64,000 nt of DNA, taken from positions 14,322,001-14,386,000 of the forward strand of contig NC_067205.1 of the NCBI RefSeq assembly GCF_026262505.1, in the 5' to 3' direction. This document shows, in pieces, positions 63,367 to 64,000 of this stretch (position 1 is the stretch's first letter; each line of letters begins with the position of its first letter). The translations under genes were made by a program, and so were the position numbers. A model generated the notes under the pieces. That model was given only the letters and a program-made list of their open reading frames with translations, had not been told where the DNA came from and did no database searches. The DNA is from Trichomonas vaginalis G3 (taxonomy: Eukaryota; Parabasalia; Trichomonadida; Trichomonadidae).

Positions 63367-64000
63367 ATGTTGTTCTATTTGCAAAGTACAGACCCAAACG
63401 AATACGGGACAGTAAAGCTACAAACAAACTTAGGTCTACAGAATGAGGCGCTTGCATTCAGAATGGTTGACTTCAATACTATCGCTTCATTCGTTATAAC
63501 AGATGAAACAGATTTCATGGAGATTGAAATAGATGGAAAGAAGCACGAAATAAGATTTCACAATAATGTAGAATATAAGATGGAAACATTAGCTGGAGTG
63601 TTAAATGCTCTCATAAATACTACAATAAACAAGGATAACGAAGAAAACTTAATGAATGTTAAACTTATTGCAGGAGTTTTGAAGTTCAGTTATGTGAAGG
63701 AGTTTAAGATAACACGAATGAGTCATAGAGTACAACTTCTTTTGGGTGCATATCATATGAGATTTCCTTTGAAAAGTGTTGACAAAACGATTGAGATGAA
63801 ATCTGTTCCATACGTATGTTATGGTAATTGTTTATACATTGAGTCTAAAATAGCTAATGTCACAGGCATTTCAGGAGTTAATAGTAAAGGTTCAGTAGAA
63901 TATAAATCCTTCTGTTATGCAGTCAATTCAATGTTCATTCCAAACGTTCCTGTCATAGCAACTCATTTAGGTAAATGGGTTCGCATTAGTCCTCATAATT
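63367..64000 (+). CDS. P2 minor capsid-like protein B, cut by the window edge
   Basis: Starts MLFYLQSTDPNEYGTVKLQT, as in P1 10829-11605, and follows it with scattered substitutions (for example FRMVDFNTIASFVITDETDF). The start is 17 bp from the divergent fibre start, as in P1. It is open to the window end. Confidence 0.6.
   Translation, partial: MLFYLQSTDPNEYGTVKLQTNLGLQNEALAFRMVDFNTIASFVITDETDFMEIEIDGKKHEIRFHNNVEYKMETLAGVLNALINTTINKDNEENLMNVKLIAGVLKFSYVKEFKITRMSHRVQLLLGAYHMRFPLKSVDKTIEMKSVPYVCYGNCLYIESKIANVTGISGVNSKGSVEYKSFCYAVNSMFIPNVPVIATHLGKWVRISPHN

Larger units (their letters stand above)
47515..64000 (-). mobile_element. Polinton P2 body, broken, continues past the window
   Basis: Gene order is the same as P1 but read in the opposite direction: membrane protein, major capsid, coiled-coil, minor capsid C, an added HNH gene, polymerase B, accessory bay, integrase, fibre, minor capsid B. 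About 4.5 kb corresponding to P1 6381-10900 should follow outside. It is broken at a dozen or so places within the window. It is young, judging from the capsid gene. Confidence 0.92.

Overview
The window is about two-thirds A+T and reads as nuclear DNA of a parabasalid protist, most likely Trichomonas vaginalis or a close relative. This rests on a Trichomonas-type multi-membrane adenylyl/guanylyl cyclase gene with a PAS-like and a cyclase domain, Tvmar1-like mariner copies of about 1.3 kb, and two large Polintons (Mavericks) of the trichomonad type. The species call is inference. Almost everything recognisable is mobile DNA. Three host genes or fragments remain: a broken cyclase, a USP-like ubiquitin hydrolase cut by a Polinton, and a Myb-like fragment.

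Layout. (1) 1-2326: A+T-rich spacer. (2) 2327-30294: a nested stack. The outermost element (2342-30279) is a DNA transposon with ~700-bp terminal inverted repeats, TGT...ACA ends, a perfect 15-bp target duplication and an IS481-like DDE transposase. Its left arm carries ten copies of a ~121-bp tandem repeat. A mariner (4310-5598) sits near the start of the transposase gene, and a 22.6-kb Polinton (P1, 6381-29010, 6-bp duplication AAGATC) sits in the middle of it. (3) 30295-33626: A+T-rich spacer with hairpin clusters and a Myb-like fragment. (4) 33627-47516: a rearranged host locus. The cyclase gene is in two halves on opposite strands (33627-36761 minus, 44805-46215 plus), and each half ends at a mariner copy (36762-38060 plus, 46216-47514 minus). 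Between them lie one arm of a second Polinton (P2, 38061-39194), the USP-like gene and a whole-looking MULE (41022-43541, 10-bp duplication). Flipping the segment between the two mariners puts the cyclase halves on one strand and puts the two P2 pieces together, so the segment looks inverted by recombination between the mariners, or mis-assembled across them. (5) 47515-64000: the rest of P2 up to the window edge.

The Polintons share a gene order: terminal arm, membrane and capsid block (major capsid, minor capsid-like proteins, packaging ATPase), phage-like fibre, integrase, an accessory bay, and protein-primed DNA polymerase B. Both copies are broken at roughly ten or more places, but their major capsid proteins look identical, so both are young. 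They differ mostly in cargo. P1 has a KilA-N gene and a D5-type primase-helicase bounded by inverted arrays of a GTCACC-rich repeat. P2 has no primase-helicase there and instead carries KilA-N and GIY-YIG-like genes, other accessory fragments, 12-bp minisatellites and an HNH endonuclease gene. A 14-bp perfect palindrome, GGTGAGATCTCACC, lies about 100-120 bp before most accessory genes in both copies. No adenain-like protease, tRNA, rRNA or CRISPR array was recognised.
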